Assembly (NCBI GenBank): GCA_963825505.1
Contig: CAWGTL010000008.1
Span: forward strand, 186,001-250,000
Reading direction: 5' to 3'
Origin: JBBQSN01 sp963825505
Lineage (GTDB): Bacteria > Actinomycetota > Actinomycetes > Actinomycetales > CAWJMD01
DNA length: 64,000 nt
The notes below the pieces were generated by a model that was not told the origin of the DNA, searched no databases, and saw only the letters and a program-made list of their open reading frames with translations. Position numbers and translations under genes: made by a program. Positions 34,366-42,952 of the stretch are shown here, piece by piece. Within the stretch, counting starts at the first letter, position 1, and each line of letters starts with the position of its first letter.

Positions 34366-35229
34366 ATGGGCAAGAGGCAGGTGCTCGCACCGCGCAACTC
34401 CGCCGAGGCGGTCGCGCTGGGCGTCTCCGCCTGCTTCCTGGTGGTCGCAGGCGTCGTGGTGCACGGCAACGCCGGCCTCGAGCGCGCCACCCGCCCCAGC
34501 ACCACCAACCTCGCGGCGTCCGTCGAGATCCCGCGCACCGTCTCGCGGCCCTCGTCGCTGAGCACCGTCATCGGCTCGCGGCTGCCGTCCGTGCTCGTGC
34601 CCGAGCCACCGCTGGTGCTGCTCCCGGTCGCCCAGCAGGCGCAGGCCAAGGTCGACGCCGTGGGTACCCGGCGCGGCGACGGCGCGGTCCTGGTCGCCTG
34701 GTCCCGCGGGTCCGGCACCCTGTCGCTCGGCGGTGGACTCTCCGGCGTCGTGTCGGCCCCGCCGTCGAGCCTGCCGACCCACCCCAGCGGCGTCGTCGGC
34801 TTCCCGACGACCGGCCCGGGCACGGTCACCGCCGCCCCGCCGGCCACCACCGCGCCGCCGGTCCAGACCAGCTCGCCGAGCGGGTCGACGCCGCCCACCG
34901 CGACCACTCCGCCCGTGACCACCCCGCCCGCGACCACGCCGCCCACCGAGACCACCCCGCCGCCCACCGAGACCACCAACCCGGGCACGGGTGGCAGCAC
35001 CGGCGGCAGCACCGGCGGCAGCACCGGCGACAGCACGGGCGGGTCCACCGGCGGCAGCACCAACGGCAGCACCGACGGCGCCGGCAGCGGAACGAACGCT
35101 GGCAGCACCGACGGCACGAACGCCGGCAGCACGACGAGCTCGACCGACGAGCAGGAGGCCGCCGACGCGGTCACCACCACCGTGGCGCCGACCGAGCCGG
35201 GTCCCACCCCGGAGGGCCTCCAGGACTGA
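34366..35229 (+). CDS. Secreted or anchored Thr/Pro- and Gly/Ser/Thr-rich protein
   Basis: 287 aa. A basic start and one hydrophobic segment (AVALGVSACFLVVAGVVVHG, residues 16-35) act as signal or anchor. The exported part begins with about 130 residues of mixed composition, then low-complexity repeats: TTPP/TTPPTE units and GGSTGGST units up to DEQEAADAVTTTVAP. Such tails are usual for wall-spanning or glycosylated surface proteins. ATG 34366 follows an AGAGGGG site; an in-frame GTG three codons earlier is possible. The long structured leader suggests post-transcriptional control. Function unknown. Confidence 0.75.
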   Translation: MGKRQVLAPRNSAEAVALGVSACFLVVAGVVVHGNAGLERATRPSTTNLAASVEIPRTVSRPSSLSTVIGSRLPSVLVPEPPLVLLPVAQQAQAKVDAVGTRRGDGAVLVAWSRGSGTLSLGGGLSGVVSAPPSSLPTHPSGVVGFPTTGPGTVTAAPPATTAPPVQTSSPSGSTPPTATTPPVTTPPATTPPTETTPPPTETTNPGTGGSTGGSTGGSTGDSTGGSTGGSTNGSTDGAGSGTNAGSTDGTNAGSTTSSTDEQEAADAVTTTVAPTEPGPTPEGLQD

Positions 35230-35259
35230 CCGGCAGCGGCCCGACGGGCGCTGCGCCCC

Positions 35260-36129
35260 TCAGGGGGTGGTGAGCACCTCCGGCCCGTCCTCGGTCACCA
35301 GGACCGTGTGCTCGAACTGGGCGGTGCGACGCCCGTCCGCCGTCACGACCGTCCAGCCGTCGTCCCACATCCGCCAGTGCCGGGTGCCGAGGGTGATCAT
35401 CGGCTCGACCGTGAACGTCATCCCCACCTCGATCAGCTCCGCGTGCTCCGGCGCGGCGTCGTGGTGCGGCACCACCAGCCCGGAGTGGAAGCTCGGGCCG
35501 ATGCCGTGCCCGGTGAACTCGTGCACCGTGCCGAGCCCGTGCCGTCGCGCGTACGCCTCGATCACCTTGCCGACGACGTTGAGCTGCCGCCCGGGCAGCG
35601 CGGCCCGGATACCGCGCCACATCGCCGCCTCAGCGTGCTCGAGCAGCCGGCGCGACTCCGGGTCCGGCTCGCCGGCCGCGAACGTGGCGTTGGTGTCGCC
35701 GTGCACCCCGCCGAGGAACGCGGTGACGTCGATGTTGCACAGGTCGCCCTCGCGCAGCACGGTCGAGTCCGGGATGCCGTGGCAGACGACCTCGTTCACC
35801 GACGTGCACAGCGACTTCGGGAACCCGCGGTACCCCAGAGTGGACGGGTAGGCGCCGTGGTCGAGGAGGAACTCGTGGCCCACCCGGTCCAGCTCGTCGG
35901 TGGTCACGCCCGGGGCGACGTGACGGCCGACCTCCTGCAGCGCCTGCGCCGCGACCCGGCCGGCCACCCGCATCCGCTCGACCGTCTCGGCGTCCTTGAC
36001 CTCGGGGCCGTCGTACGGGGCGGGCGCCGGGCGGTCGACGTACTCCGGCCGCGGGATCGAGGGCGGGACCGGCCGTCGGGGCGAGACCGTGCCGGGGACG
36101 AGCCCGCCGGTCGAGGTGCTGGTCGGCAT
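35260..36129 (-). CDS. map: Methionine aminopeptidase type I
   Basis: Removes N-terminal Met from new proteins; metal enzyme of 289 aa with an N-terminal Pro-rich extension of about 35 residues found in actinobacterial MetAPs, which can contact the ribosome. Metal ligands are visible: NIDVTAFLGGVHGD (two Asp), GHGIGPSFH (His), TVEPMI (Glu) and the C-terminal FEHTVLV Glu. ATG 36129 is set by a -10 box 6 bases upstream; an upstream 43-residue extension lacks features. Confidence 0.95.
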   Translation of the reverse strand: MPTSTSTGGLVPGTVSPRRPVPPSIPRPEYVDRPAPAPYDGPEVKDAETVERMRVAGRVAAQALQEVGRHVAPGVTTDELDRVGHEFLLDHGAYPSTLGYRGFPKSLCTSVNEVVCHGIPDSTVLREGDLCNIDVTAFLGGVHGDTNATFAAGEPDPESRRLLEHAEAAMWRGIRAALPGRQLNVVGKVIEAYARRHGLGTVHEFTGHGIGPSFHSGLVVPHHDAAPEHAELIEVGMTFTVEPMITLGTRHWRMWDDGWTVVTADGRRTAQFEHTVLVTEDGPEVLTTP

Positions 36130-36135
36130 CGGCTC

Positions 36136-36141
36136 AGCATA
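36136..36141 (-). promoter_or_regulatory. -10 box of a probable leaderless transcript (map)
   Basis: Minus strand TATGCT, 6 bases before the ATG, no ribosome site; same layout as other starts in the window. Confidence 0.5.
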
Positions 36142-36190
36142 GGCTCGCCGTACGGGCGGGGACGCCCCGCAGCCGACCCGAGGAGGCGTC

Positions 36191-36394
36191 GTGGCCGAGT
36201 ACTGGTTCAACACCGACACCAAGCAGGTCGAGGAGGGCCACCAGAGCGACTGGCGCAACCTGATGGGGCCCTACGCCACCCGCGAGGAGGCCGAAGGCGC
36301 CCTCGGCCGGGCGAAGGCGAACACCGAGAAGTGGGACGCCGAGGAGCGCGCGGAGAAGAACTGGGGCTTCCAGGACGAGGGCAAGAGCTCCTAG
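36191..36394 (+). CDS. Small SPOR-like protein
   Basis: 67 aa, starting at GTG after a perfect AGGAGG. EYWFNTDTKQVEEGHQSDW then RNLMGPYATREEAEGALGRA match a short actinobacterial family annotated as SPOR-like, conserved beside map. No signal peptide, so it is cytoplasmic; the role is unknown. Divergent from map. Confidence 0.85.
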   Translation: MAEYWFNTDTKQVEEGHQSDWRNLMGPYATREEAEGALGRAKANTEKWDAEERAEKNWGFQDEGKSS

Positions 36395-36406
36395 AACGCA
36401 GGCGTC

Positions 36407-37972
36407 CTAGCGACCCAGCGCCGCCATCGCCGCGCTGCGGCCCGCGATCGCGCTGACGCCACCGCCACGGCGCGCCCCCGCACCGGCCAGCAGCACGCGC
36501 GGGTGCTCGGTCTCGACGCCCCAGCGGCCCACGTCCGCGTCGTCCTCGGCCCACGGCCACTGCAGGGGACGCTGGAAGATGTTGCCGCCGGGGAGCCCGA
36601 CGTCGGACTGCACGTCGAGCGGGCTCCGGGCCTCGAGGCACGGCGTGCCGTCCGGTGCCCGGAGCAGGCAGTCCTCGATCGGCTCGGCCAGCACGGAGTC
36701 GAGGCTGCGCAGCGTCGCCTCCAGCGCCTGCTCGCGCGTGCCCTCGTTGTCGTCGGCGAACAGCCTCGACGGCATGTGCAGCCCGAACAGGGTGAGCGTC
36801 TGGGCTCCCTGCTCCTGCAGGTCGGTGCCGAGGATGCTCGGGTCCGACAGCGAGTGGCAGTAGATCTCGCAGGGCGGCAGGTCGGGCACCTGACCTGCGG
36901 CGGCCTGCTCGTACGCCGTGCGCAGCTGCGACGCGGTCTCGTTGACGTGGAAGGTGCCGCTGAACGCCGCCACGGGGTCGACGTCCTCGCGGAGCCGGGG
37001 CAGCCGCGACAGCAGCATGTTCACCTTGAGCTGCGCGCCCTCGACGTCGGGACCGGGGTCCTGGCCGAGCAGGCGGGCGAGCGTGGCGGGTGCGCACCCT
37101 GCCAGCACGTGGTCGGCGCCGACGCGGTGCTCGACGTCGTCCGCGTCGGTCCAGGTGACCTCGGCCGGCGCGGACGCCGAGCCCGGATCGATGCCGGTGA
37201 CACGTGCGGAGGTGAGGAGCGTGGCGCCGGACGTGACCGCCGCCTCGGCGAGAGCGCCGCTGACAGAACCCATTCCGCCGACGGGAACGTCCCAGTCGCC
37301 CGTCCCGCCGCCGATCACGTGGTACAGGAAGCAGCGGTTCTGGGCCAGGTCGGGGTCGTCGACGTCGGCGAAGGTGCCGATCAGGGCGTCGGTGAGCACC
37401 ACGCCGGCGACGGTGTCGTCGCCGAACCGCTCGGCCACGGTGCGGCCGACCGGCTGCTCCACGAGCTCGCGCCAGGCGTCCGCGCCGATCAACGAGCGGA
37501 CGTCGGCCGCCGAGCGGAGGGGATCGGTGACGGTGGGCCACAGCCTCTGCGCGACCTCGTGGGTGGAGGCGTAGAACTCGCGCCAGGCGGCGTGCGCCCG
37601 GTCGTCGCCGGTGACGGCGCGGAACGAGGCAGCGGTGCGCTCGGCGTCGCCGTTGTCGACCAGCAGGCCGAGACCGTGCGGGTGCCTCGGCACCGGGGTG
37701 TACGACGAGAAGCGCCTGCGCTTCAGCGAGATCCGCAGACCGAGCTCGTCGACGACGGTGCGGGGGAGCAGCGAGACCAGGTAGGAGTACCGCGACAGGC
37801 GGGCGTCGACGCCGGGGAACACGTGCGCCGAGACGGCCGCCCCACCGACGTGGTCGAGCACCTCCAGCACCAGCACCGAGCGGCCGGCGCGGGCGAGGTA
37901 CGCAGCCGCGGCGAGGCCGTTGTGCCCGCCGCCGACGACGACCGCGTCGTACCTCGACGCGACCGCGGTCAT
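36407..37972 (-). CDS. FAD-dependent oxidoreductase, phytoene-desaturase-like
   Basis: 521-aa flavoprotein. FAD-binding motif YDAVVVGGGHNGLAAAAYLA at the N-terminus, LEVLDHVGGAAVSAHVFPG after it, and a C-terminal FAD stretch PRVLLAGAGARRGGGVSAIAG. Such CrtI-like or pyridine-nucleotide-disulfide-like proteins (NAD(P)/FAD-dependent) include carotenoid desaturases and retinol saturases, but no crt gene is near, so the substrate is open. ATGA overlap with the upstream F420-type oxidoreductase indicates a joint function or shared expression. Confidence 0.85.
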   Translation of the reverse strand: MTAVASRYDAVVVGGGHNGLAAAAYLARAGRSVLVLEVLDHVGGAAVSAHVFPGVDARLSRYSYLVSLLPRTVVDELGLRISLKRRRFSSYTPVPRHPHGLGLLVDNGDAERTAASFRAVTGDDRAHAAWREFYASTHEVAQRLWPTVTDPLRSAADVRSLIGADAWRELVEQPVGRTVAERFGDDTVAGVVLTDALIGTFADVDDPDLAQNRCFLYHVIGGGTGDWDVPVGGMGSVSGALAEAAVTSGATLLTSARVTGIDPGSASAPAEVTWTDADDVEHRVGADHVLAGCAPATLARLLGQDPGPDVEGAQLKVNMLLSRLPRLREDVDPVAAFSGTFHVNETASQLRTAYEQAAAGQVPDLPPCEIYCHSLSDPSILGTDLQEQGAQTLTLFGLHMPSRLFADDNEGTREQALEATLRSLDSVLAEPIEDCLLRAPDGTPCLEARSPLDVQSDVGLPGGNIFQRPLQWPWAEDDADVGRWGVETEHPRVLLAGAGARRGGGVSAIAGRSAAMAALGR

Positions 37973-38970
37973 CTGGTCACCTTCGGCAGCACCTCGCGCC
38001 CGAACACCTCGAGCCACTCGGCCTGGTTGCGTCCGACGTTGTGCAGGTAGATCCGGTCGAAGCCGAGGTCGGCGAACTCCTGGATCTTGGCGCGGTGCGC
38101 GTCCGGGTCGGACGAGATGACCATCCGGCCGTCGAAGTCCTCCGGGCGCACCAGTGCCGCCATCTGCGCGAAGTCGTGCGGCGAGCGGATGTCGGCCTTG
38201 CCGAACTTCATCCCGCCGTTCGGCCACTCGGTCATCGCGTTCTCGAGCGCCTGCTCGTCGGTCTCGGCCCACGACAGGTGCAGCTGCAGCGTCTTCGGCA
38301 TCGTGTCGGGGTCCTTGCCCGCCTTCCGGGCGCCCTCGGCGAACTTGCCGAACAGCATCTCGATCTTCTCCAGCGGCGCGCCGACGGTGATCATCCCGTC
38401 GGCGAACTCACCCGTCTTGCGGGCGTTCACGGGCCCGGCGGTGGCGATCATGATCGGCGGCGCGGTCTCGGGCATGGTCCAGAGCCGGGTGGTCTCGTGG
38501 GCGAAGTACTCACCCTTGAACTTGACGTCCTTGCCGGCGATCGAGGCGTCGAAGAGCCGTCGGATCAGCTGGACGGCCTCCCACATCCGGTTCGAGCGCT
38601 CGCCCGCCTCGGGCCAGTAGCCGGGGACGACGTGCTCGTTGAGCGCCTCGCCCGTGCCGAGCCCGAGCCACGAGCGGCCTGGGTACATCGCCTCCAGGGT
38701 CGCCGCGGCCTGGGCGACCACCACCGGGTGGAACCGGAACGACGGGCAGGTGACGCCGGGGCCCAGGTCGCCGGTGGTGCGCTCGCCGACGGCGGTCAGC
38801 ACGTTCCACACGAACGCCGCTTGGCCCTGCTGGGGCACCCAGGGCTGGAAGTGGTCGGCAGCCATGCACCCGGAGAAGCCGTGCTCCTCGGCGAGGGCGG
38901 TCAGCGACACCGCCTCGGTGGGGTGGAACTGCTCGAGCATCGCCGCGTAGCCGAAGGGTTGCTGTGCCAT
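37969..38970 (-). CDS. F420-dependent LLM-class oxidoreductase (G6PDH-like family)
   Basis: 333-aa TIM-barrel oxidoreductase of the luciferase-like superfamily. FGYAAMLEQFHPTEAVSLT, ADHFQPWVPQQGQAAFVW and LGLGTGEALNEHVVPGYWPE are typical of the F420-glucose-6-phosphate-dehydrogenase-like family. Cofactor F420 is inferred from the family. The gene is first in a pair with the CrtI-like flavoprotein (ATGA overlap), hinting at a two-step redox conversion. Confidence 0.9.
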   Translation of the reverse strand: MAQQPFGYAAMLEQFHPTEAVSLTALAEEHGFSGCMAADHFQPWVPQQGQAAFVWNVLTAVGERTTGDLGPGVTCPSFRFHPVVVAQAAATLEAMYPGRSWLGLGTGEALNEHVVPGYWPEAGERSNRMWEAVQLIRRLFDASIAGKDVKFKGEYFAHETTRLWTMPETAPPIMIATAGPVNARKTGEFADGMITVGAPLEKIEMLFGKFAEGARKAGKDPDTMPKTLQLHLSWAETDEQALENAMTEWPNGGMKFGKADIRSPHDFAQMAALVRPEDFDGRMVISSDPDAHRAKIQEFADLGFDRIYLHNVGRNQAEWLEVFGREVLPKVTR

Positions 38971-38998
38971 CCGGTGAGACTATCCGGGGCCCCCGAGG

Positions 38999-40021
38999 TC
39001 ACCGGAAGGAGTACACGTCCGCTTGCGTCTTGGCCGGGTCACGCGGGCTCTCCGCGAGGGTGAAGAAGGAGCCGTCGTTGGCCACCACGACAGCCTCACC
39101 GCGGCCCGGGCTGGTGTTCTGGGGGTAGGCGAGGACGACGCACGGACCGGTCGACGTCGTCGGCCTGGAGATGGCGGCGGCGATACCGGCGATCGTGCGC
39201 ACGCCGGTCAGGTCGTAGGCGTGGACGGCCGCAGTCGTCTTCAGCAGCAGGAGGTTCCCGTCGGGCGACAGGGAGGCGTCGTTGAACGGACCGGAGGCTC
39301 CGGTCGTCCCGGTCTGCACCGCCCGGGCCGGCACCCCGCTCGTGCGAGCCTGCTCGAGCGCGGCTGCCGTCGCCACGTAGAAGGCGACCGCCCCGGTCCG
39401 CTTCCGTGGGACGAACCAGGCGTTGCCCGCGGTGTCCATGAAGACGGCCTCGGTGTTGAGGACCTTTCGCGGCGTCGACGTAGCGGTCCGGTGGAACGTC
39501 ACGGGGATCACGTCGGCGCGGACGGTGGTGCTCAGGAACGCCTGCGTCGGAGACACCACGGGCGCCGTGAACCGGTACAGGTGCACGACGGCCTGCGGAT
39601 CGACGTTGTTGCCGGTGTCCGCCAGCACCAGTCGCCCGGCGGGGTCGCGGGTGATGGCTTCGGTGTCGTGGAACGAGATCCCCGCGCCGGCGGTGGTGAG
39701 CAGCCGGTACTTGCCGAGCAGCTGACCGGTGGGGCGCAGCGCCCACACCGCGGCCGAGGTGACGTCCTCGCCCGCGATCGGGTTGTCCCTGATCCCGCGG
39801 TCGTTGTGCGTCCACAGGACGCCGGGCGAGGTCGCCGTGACCGCCAGCCCCGACGCCTGGCGCACCTGCGGCGTCACGCGCCCGGTCGACGTGCCCACGC
39901 GATCCGCGCACCCGCCCGGAGGGTCGGCGAGAGCCGCACCAGGAGACATGAGCACCGCGGTGAGTGCGAGTGATGCCGACGCGATGACGGCAAGGGGGGA
40001 TGTCGGGCGACGGGCGGGCAT
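38999..40021 (-). CDS. Secreted propeller-like protein of unknown function, copy A
   Basis: 340 aa with a signal peptide (VIASASLALTAVLMSPGAALA) starting at ATG 40021 after GAGGAGG. The mature part has repeated motifs: QVRQASGLAVTATSPGVLWT then HNDRGIRDNP, FHDTEAITRDPAGRLVLADT then GNNVDPQAV, and a C-terminal SPGRGEAVVVANDGSFFTLAE. The WTHND, DTEAI and LADTGNN elements resemble a broadly distributed secreted beta-propeller-like group (WTHNDSG / DWEDIA / DIGDN); enzymatic role unknown. About half of its residues match the neighbouring copy B, so the pair arose by tandem duplication. Confidence 0.8.
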   Translation of the reverse strand: MPARRPTSPLAVIASASLALTAVLMSPGAALADPPGGCADRVGTSTGRVTPQVRQASGLAVTATSPGVLWTHNDRGIRDNPIAGEDVTSAAVWALRPTGQLLGKYRLLTTAGAGISFHDTEAITRDPAGRLVLADTGNNVDPQAVVHLYRFTAPVVSPTQAFLSTTVRADVIPVTFHRTATSTPRKVLNTEAVFMDTAGNAWFVPRKRTGAVAFYVATAAALEQARTSGVPARAVQTGTTGASGPFNDASLSPDGNLLLLKTTAAVHAYDLTGVRTIAGIAAAISRPTTSTGPCVVLAYPQNTSPGRGEAVVVANDGSFFTLAESPRDPAKTQADVYSFR

Positions 40022-40192
40022 GGCGTCCTCCTCGGGTCGGTCGGGACGATCGTGGCACTCCGCGTCCGACCGGTCCTCCACCGTTCGGCCGACAGGGCGG
40101 GAGGCGATCGCCGGGGCCCAGTCAGCCGTCGGCAGAGGGGATTCCGCAGACGGGCGAGCTCCGAACCGCCCGGCTCGCGCTGGTCGGTGGGA

Positions 40193-41230
40193 TCAGCGGA
40201 AGAGGTAGACGCTGGACTTCCTGGACCTGGTCGCGTCCTTGGCGCTCTCCGCCAGGGTGAAGAAGGATCCGTCGTCGGCGACGACCACCGCCTCCCCTCG
40301 ACCAGGGTTGCTGTTCTTGGGGAACGCCGCCACGGCGCACGGTCCCGTGCTCGACACCGGACGGGCCATCGCTGCGGCGATGCCGGACCGGGTGCGCACC
40401 CCGACGAGGTCGTACGCGTAGATGGTCGTGGTCGTCTTGAGCAGCAGCAGGTCGCCGCTCGGCGACAACGACGCGTCGGTGAAGGGCCCCTTGGCGCCGG
40501 TACGCGTCACCGCGACCGCTCGCGCCGGATCGCCGGTGGCGGCTGCCTTCTCCAGGTCGGCGGCGCCGGCGACGTAGACCCAGGCCTGTCCGCTCGATCG
40601 CGCGATGAACCAGGCGTCTCCCGCGGTGTCGACGAAGACGGTCTCCACGTTGACCACCAGGGGGGTGCTCGACGAGGGCGAGGCGAAGTACTCGAGCGGG
40701 ATGACCTCGGCCACCGCATCGCGTTCGGTGAACCCCGCCGACGCACTGACGGCCACGCTGGTCCGGTACAGGTGCGCGACCCGCTGCGGGTCGACGTTCT
40801 GCCCGGTGTCGGCCAGTACCAGGCGGTCCTGCGGATCCCGGCTCACTGCCTCGGTGTCGTGGTAGCTGATCCGCGCACCGTCCGCCGTGACCAGGCGGAT
40901 GCTCGCCACGAGGCGCCCGCTCGGCTCCATCGCCCACAACCGCGCCGAGTCGGTGTCCTCGCCGGGCGTCGGGAAGTCGCGGATCCCGCGGTCGTTGTGC
41001 GTCCAGAGCACCCCGGGCGAGGACGCCGTCGTGGTCAGACCTGAGGCCTGGCGCACCTGCGGCGTCGCCGTCCCGGTGGCCCGGGGGATCCGGTCGTCGC
41101 AGCCGCCGACGGGTGCAGCGGCCGCGGGCCCTGCACCGAGACCGGAGGTCACCGCGAGCACCGCCACGGCGGACACGGACCGGCGGGCCCAGCGGAAGGA
41201 CGTCGCGGGACGTGCTGCGCGCTGAGACAT
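40193..41230 (-). CDS. Secreted propeller-like protein of unknown function, copy B
   Basis: 345 aa, signal peptide RRSVSAVAVLAVTSGLGAGP with cleavage after AAAA. It shares with copy A the same start after the signal (QVRQASGLTTTASSPGVLWT, HNDRGIRD), YHDTEAVSRDPQDRLVLADT, GQNVDPQRVAHLYR, and the ending SNPGRGEAVVVADDGSFFTL. Two cysteines in GGCDD and TGPCAVAA are also shared and may form a disulfide. Gap between copies is 171 bp. Both are transcribed alike, B first. Role not known. Confidence 0.8.
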   Translation of the reverse strand: MSQRAARPATSFRWARRSVSAVAVLAVTSGLGAGPAAAAPVGGCDDRIPRATGTATPQVRQASGLTTTASSPGVLWTHNDRGIRDFPTPGEDTDSARLWAMEPSGRLVASIRLVTADGARISYHDTEAVSRDPQDRLVLADTGQNVDPQRVAHLYRTSVAVSASAGFTERDAVAEVIPLEYFASPSSSTPLVVNVETVFVDTAGDAWFIARSSGQAWVYVAGAADLEKAAATGDPARAVAVTRTGAKGPFTDASLSPSGDLLLLKTTTTIYAYDLVGVRTRSGIAAAMARPVSSTGPCAVAAFPKNSNPGRGEAVVVADDGSFFTLAESAKDATRSRKSSVYLFR

Positions 41231-41340
41231 GCCGGCTCCGTGGAAGCTGGTGGGACGTGGACCCTCCCGATCCTGCCAGGGCGGCCGGAGAGCGCACTCA
41301 GGCGTTCGCCCGACCGGCGCACCAGCCGGATGATGGTCGG

Positions 41341-42252
41341 ATGACCGATCTCACCTTCGCCGTCAACCTGGGACGGACCGGCTCCGCGAGCGAGGTGGCG
41401 GGCGCGGCGCGGTCCGCGGAGCGGGCAGGTCTGGACACGGTGACCGTGGCCGACCACCTCGGCTCGTCCGCGCCGTTCCAGCTGCTCGCCGTGGCCGCCG
41501 CCGCCACCGAGCGGGTGCGCCTGCGCACCTACGTGCTCGACGCCTACTTCTGGAACCCGGCCCTGCTCGCCCGCGAGGTGGCCACCCTCGACGTCCTCTC
41601 CGGCGGGCGGGTCGAGCTCGGCGTCGGTGCCGGCCACATGGAGCACGAGCACGTGACCGCAGGACTGCCCTTCCCGCCCCTGCGGGAGCGATGGGCGCAC
41701 GTGGAGGACGTGGTCGACCGCGTGCGCCGCCACCTCGCGGACGCCGACCACCGACCGGTCGCGGTGCAGCAGCCGGTGCCCGTGATGGTGGCGGCGATGG
41801 GGGAGACCGGCCTCGGGGTCGCCGCCCGGTGCGCGGACGTGGTGGGCCTGGCCGGGGCGGTGCAGGTGCCGGGCAGGCCGCCCGGCACCTTCACGCTGGC
41901 TTCAGCATCCGTCGTCGACGAGCGGGTCGCCCAGGTACGAGAACGCGTCTCGGCCGAAGGCCGGCCCCAGCCCGTGCTCGACGTGCTGGTGCAGAACGTG
42001 GTCCTCGGCCGACGTGCGCGCGAGTCCGCCGCCTCCATGGTCGAGGAGGCCGCGGCGGACGGCGCCGACTGGTTCGACGTCGACGACGTGCTGGAAGTGC
42101 CGTTCTTCCTGTTCGCCGAGACCGCCGAGGAGGCCGTCGACGTGCTGGAGAGCCGCAGCGCCCGCTGGGGCGTCACGTCGTGGAGCACGCACGCGCCGTC
42201 GGCCGACGCGATGGCCGAGGTCGTCGCGGCGTACCGCGCCCGTCGCGGTTGA
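41341..42252 (+). CDS. LLM-class flavin/F420-dependent oxidoreductase
   Basis: 303-aa luciferase-like TIM barrel: AGLDTVTVADHLGSSAPFQL, TYVLDAYFWNPALLAREVAT, and GRVELGVGAGHMEHEH are family landmarks, like the mycobacterial MSMEG_2516-type F420 group. Cofactor F420 or FMN is inferred. It is unrelated in sequence to the LLM protein at 37969 beyond the fold. ATG 41341 is taken because the upstream open frame lacks family sequence. Its stop lies 3 bp from the convergent DUF5302 gene. Confidence 0.88.
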   Translation: MTDLTFAVNLGRTGSASEVAGAARSAERAGLDTVTVADHLGSSAPFQLLAVAAAATERVRLRTYVLDAYFWNPALLAREVATLDVLSGGRVELGVGAGHMEHEHVTAGLPFPPLRERWAHVEDVVDRVRRHLADADHRPVAVQQPVPVMVAAMGETGLGVAARCADVVGLAGAVQVPGRPPGTFTLASASVVDERVAQVRERVSAEGRPQPVLDVLVQNVVLGRRARESAASMVEEAAADGADWFDVDDVLEVPFFLFAETAEEAVDVLESRSARWGVTSWSTHAPSADAMAEVVAAYRARRG

Positions 42253-42255
42253 GCC

Positions 42256-42483
42256 TCAGCCGCCGCTCTTGCGGCGGAAGGTCCGCTGCGGCTTGGCCGG
42301 GGAGCTGTGCGGGTGCGCTGCCTGCGGACCGCCGGCGGACTGGCCGGCCCGGTGGGCGAACTTCTTCTTCTCCAGCGCCTCGCGGAACTTGCGGCGCGAG
42401 TCCTCCTCGGGGGTCACGGTGCCCTCCGGCAGGTCCCCCGGCGTCTCGACCTCGGTGCTCTCGTCCTTCGTCGGATCGCTCAT
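42256..42483 (-). CDS. DUF5302 family small protein
   Basis: 75 aa: acidic N-terminus (DPTKDESTEVETPGDLPEG), then SRRKFREALEKKKFAHRAG, and a conserved C-terminal RTFRRKSGG. This is the actinobacterial DUF5302 pattern. Probably disordered and cytoplasmic; function unknown. Last gene of the nadE-panB-GH38 unit if transcription continues over the 60-bp gap. Confidence 0.85.
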   Translation of the reverse strand: MSDPTKDESTEVETPGDLPEGTVTPEEDSRRKFREALEKKKFAHRAGQSAGGPQAAHPHSSPAKPQRTFRRKSGG

Positions 42484-42543
42484 CCCCCCACCCTGCCGGG
42501 ACGAGCGCCGCCGCGCCAGCCGCTTTGCGTCCGCGCGGCGTCC

Positions 42544-42945
42544 TCAGGCGCCGGTGAGCCGCGCGAGCAGCGCGTGCCCGTAGGCGTCCTCGGGGTCGGC
42601 GTGCTCGGTCGTCGTCTCGTTCCCGCCCGCGGTCGTCGTGACGGCCCACCCCGCGTCCGTGCGCTCGAGGCGGACGAACGCCGCTCCGAGCGCCTCGCGC
42701 AGCTGGTCCTCGCGGGGCAGCCAGAGAGCGCCCTGCTGGTCGAGGCTGTCGAGCGCCCACTCGGTGGTGCCGTTGAACTTCAGCAGCCCGCCGCTGGCGA
42801 GCGACTCGGCCTCGATCGTCATCTCGCTGACGACGAACACCTCCTGGTCCATGTCGCGGTCGGCGATGACGAACCGGTCGCCGCTGGTCGGGCGCCACTG
42901 CATCCCGGCGTCGGCGAGACGGCGGGCGAGGTCGACGGTGATCAC
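42544..42945 (-). CDS. Conserved actinobacterial protein of unknown function
   Basis: 133 aa from GTG 42945. Reads VDLARRLADAGMQWRPTSGD, RFVIADRDMDQEVFVVSEMT, FNGTTEWALDSLDQQGALWL and PREDQLREALGAAFVRL. A small alpha/beta protein without signal or membrane segment; I recall homologues in other actinobacteria, none with a proven role. It starts 7 bp after the GH38 stop, so it is in the same operon. Confidence 0.8.
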   Translation of the reverse strand: MITVDLARRLADAGMQWRPTSGDRFVIADRDMDQEVFVVSEMTIEAESLASGGLLKFNGTTEWALDSLDQQGALWLPREDQLREALGAAFVRLERTDAGWAVTTTAGGNETTTEHADPEDAYGHALLARLTGA

Positions 42946-42952
42946 TGGACCA

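Noticed and set aside
34900..35110. CRISPR-like repeats
   Set aside because: Repeats are codon-level low complexity (TTPP, GGST) inside one open frame, without regular repeat/spacer units.
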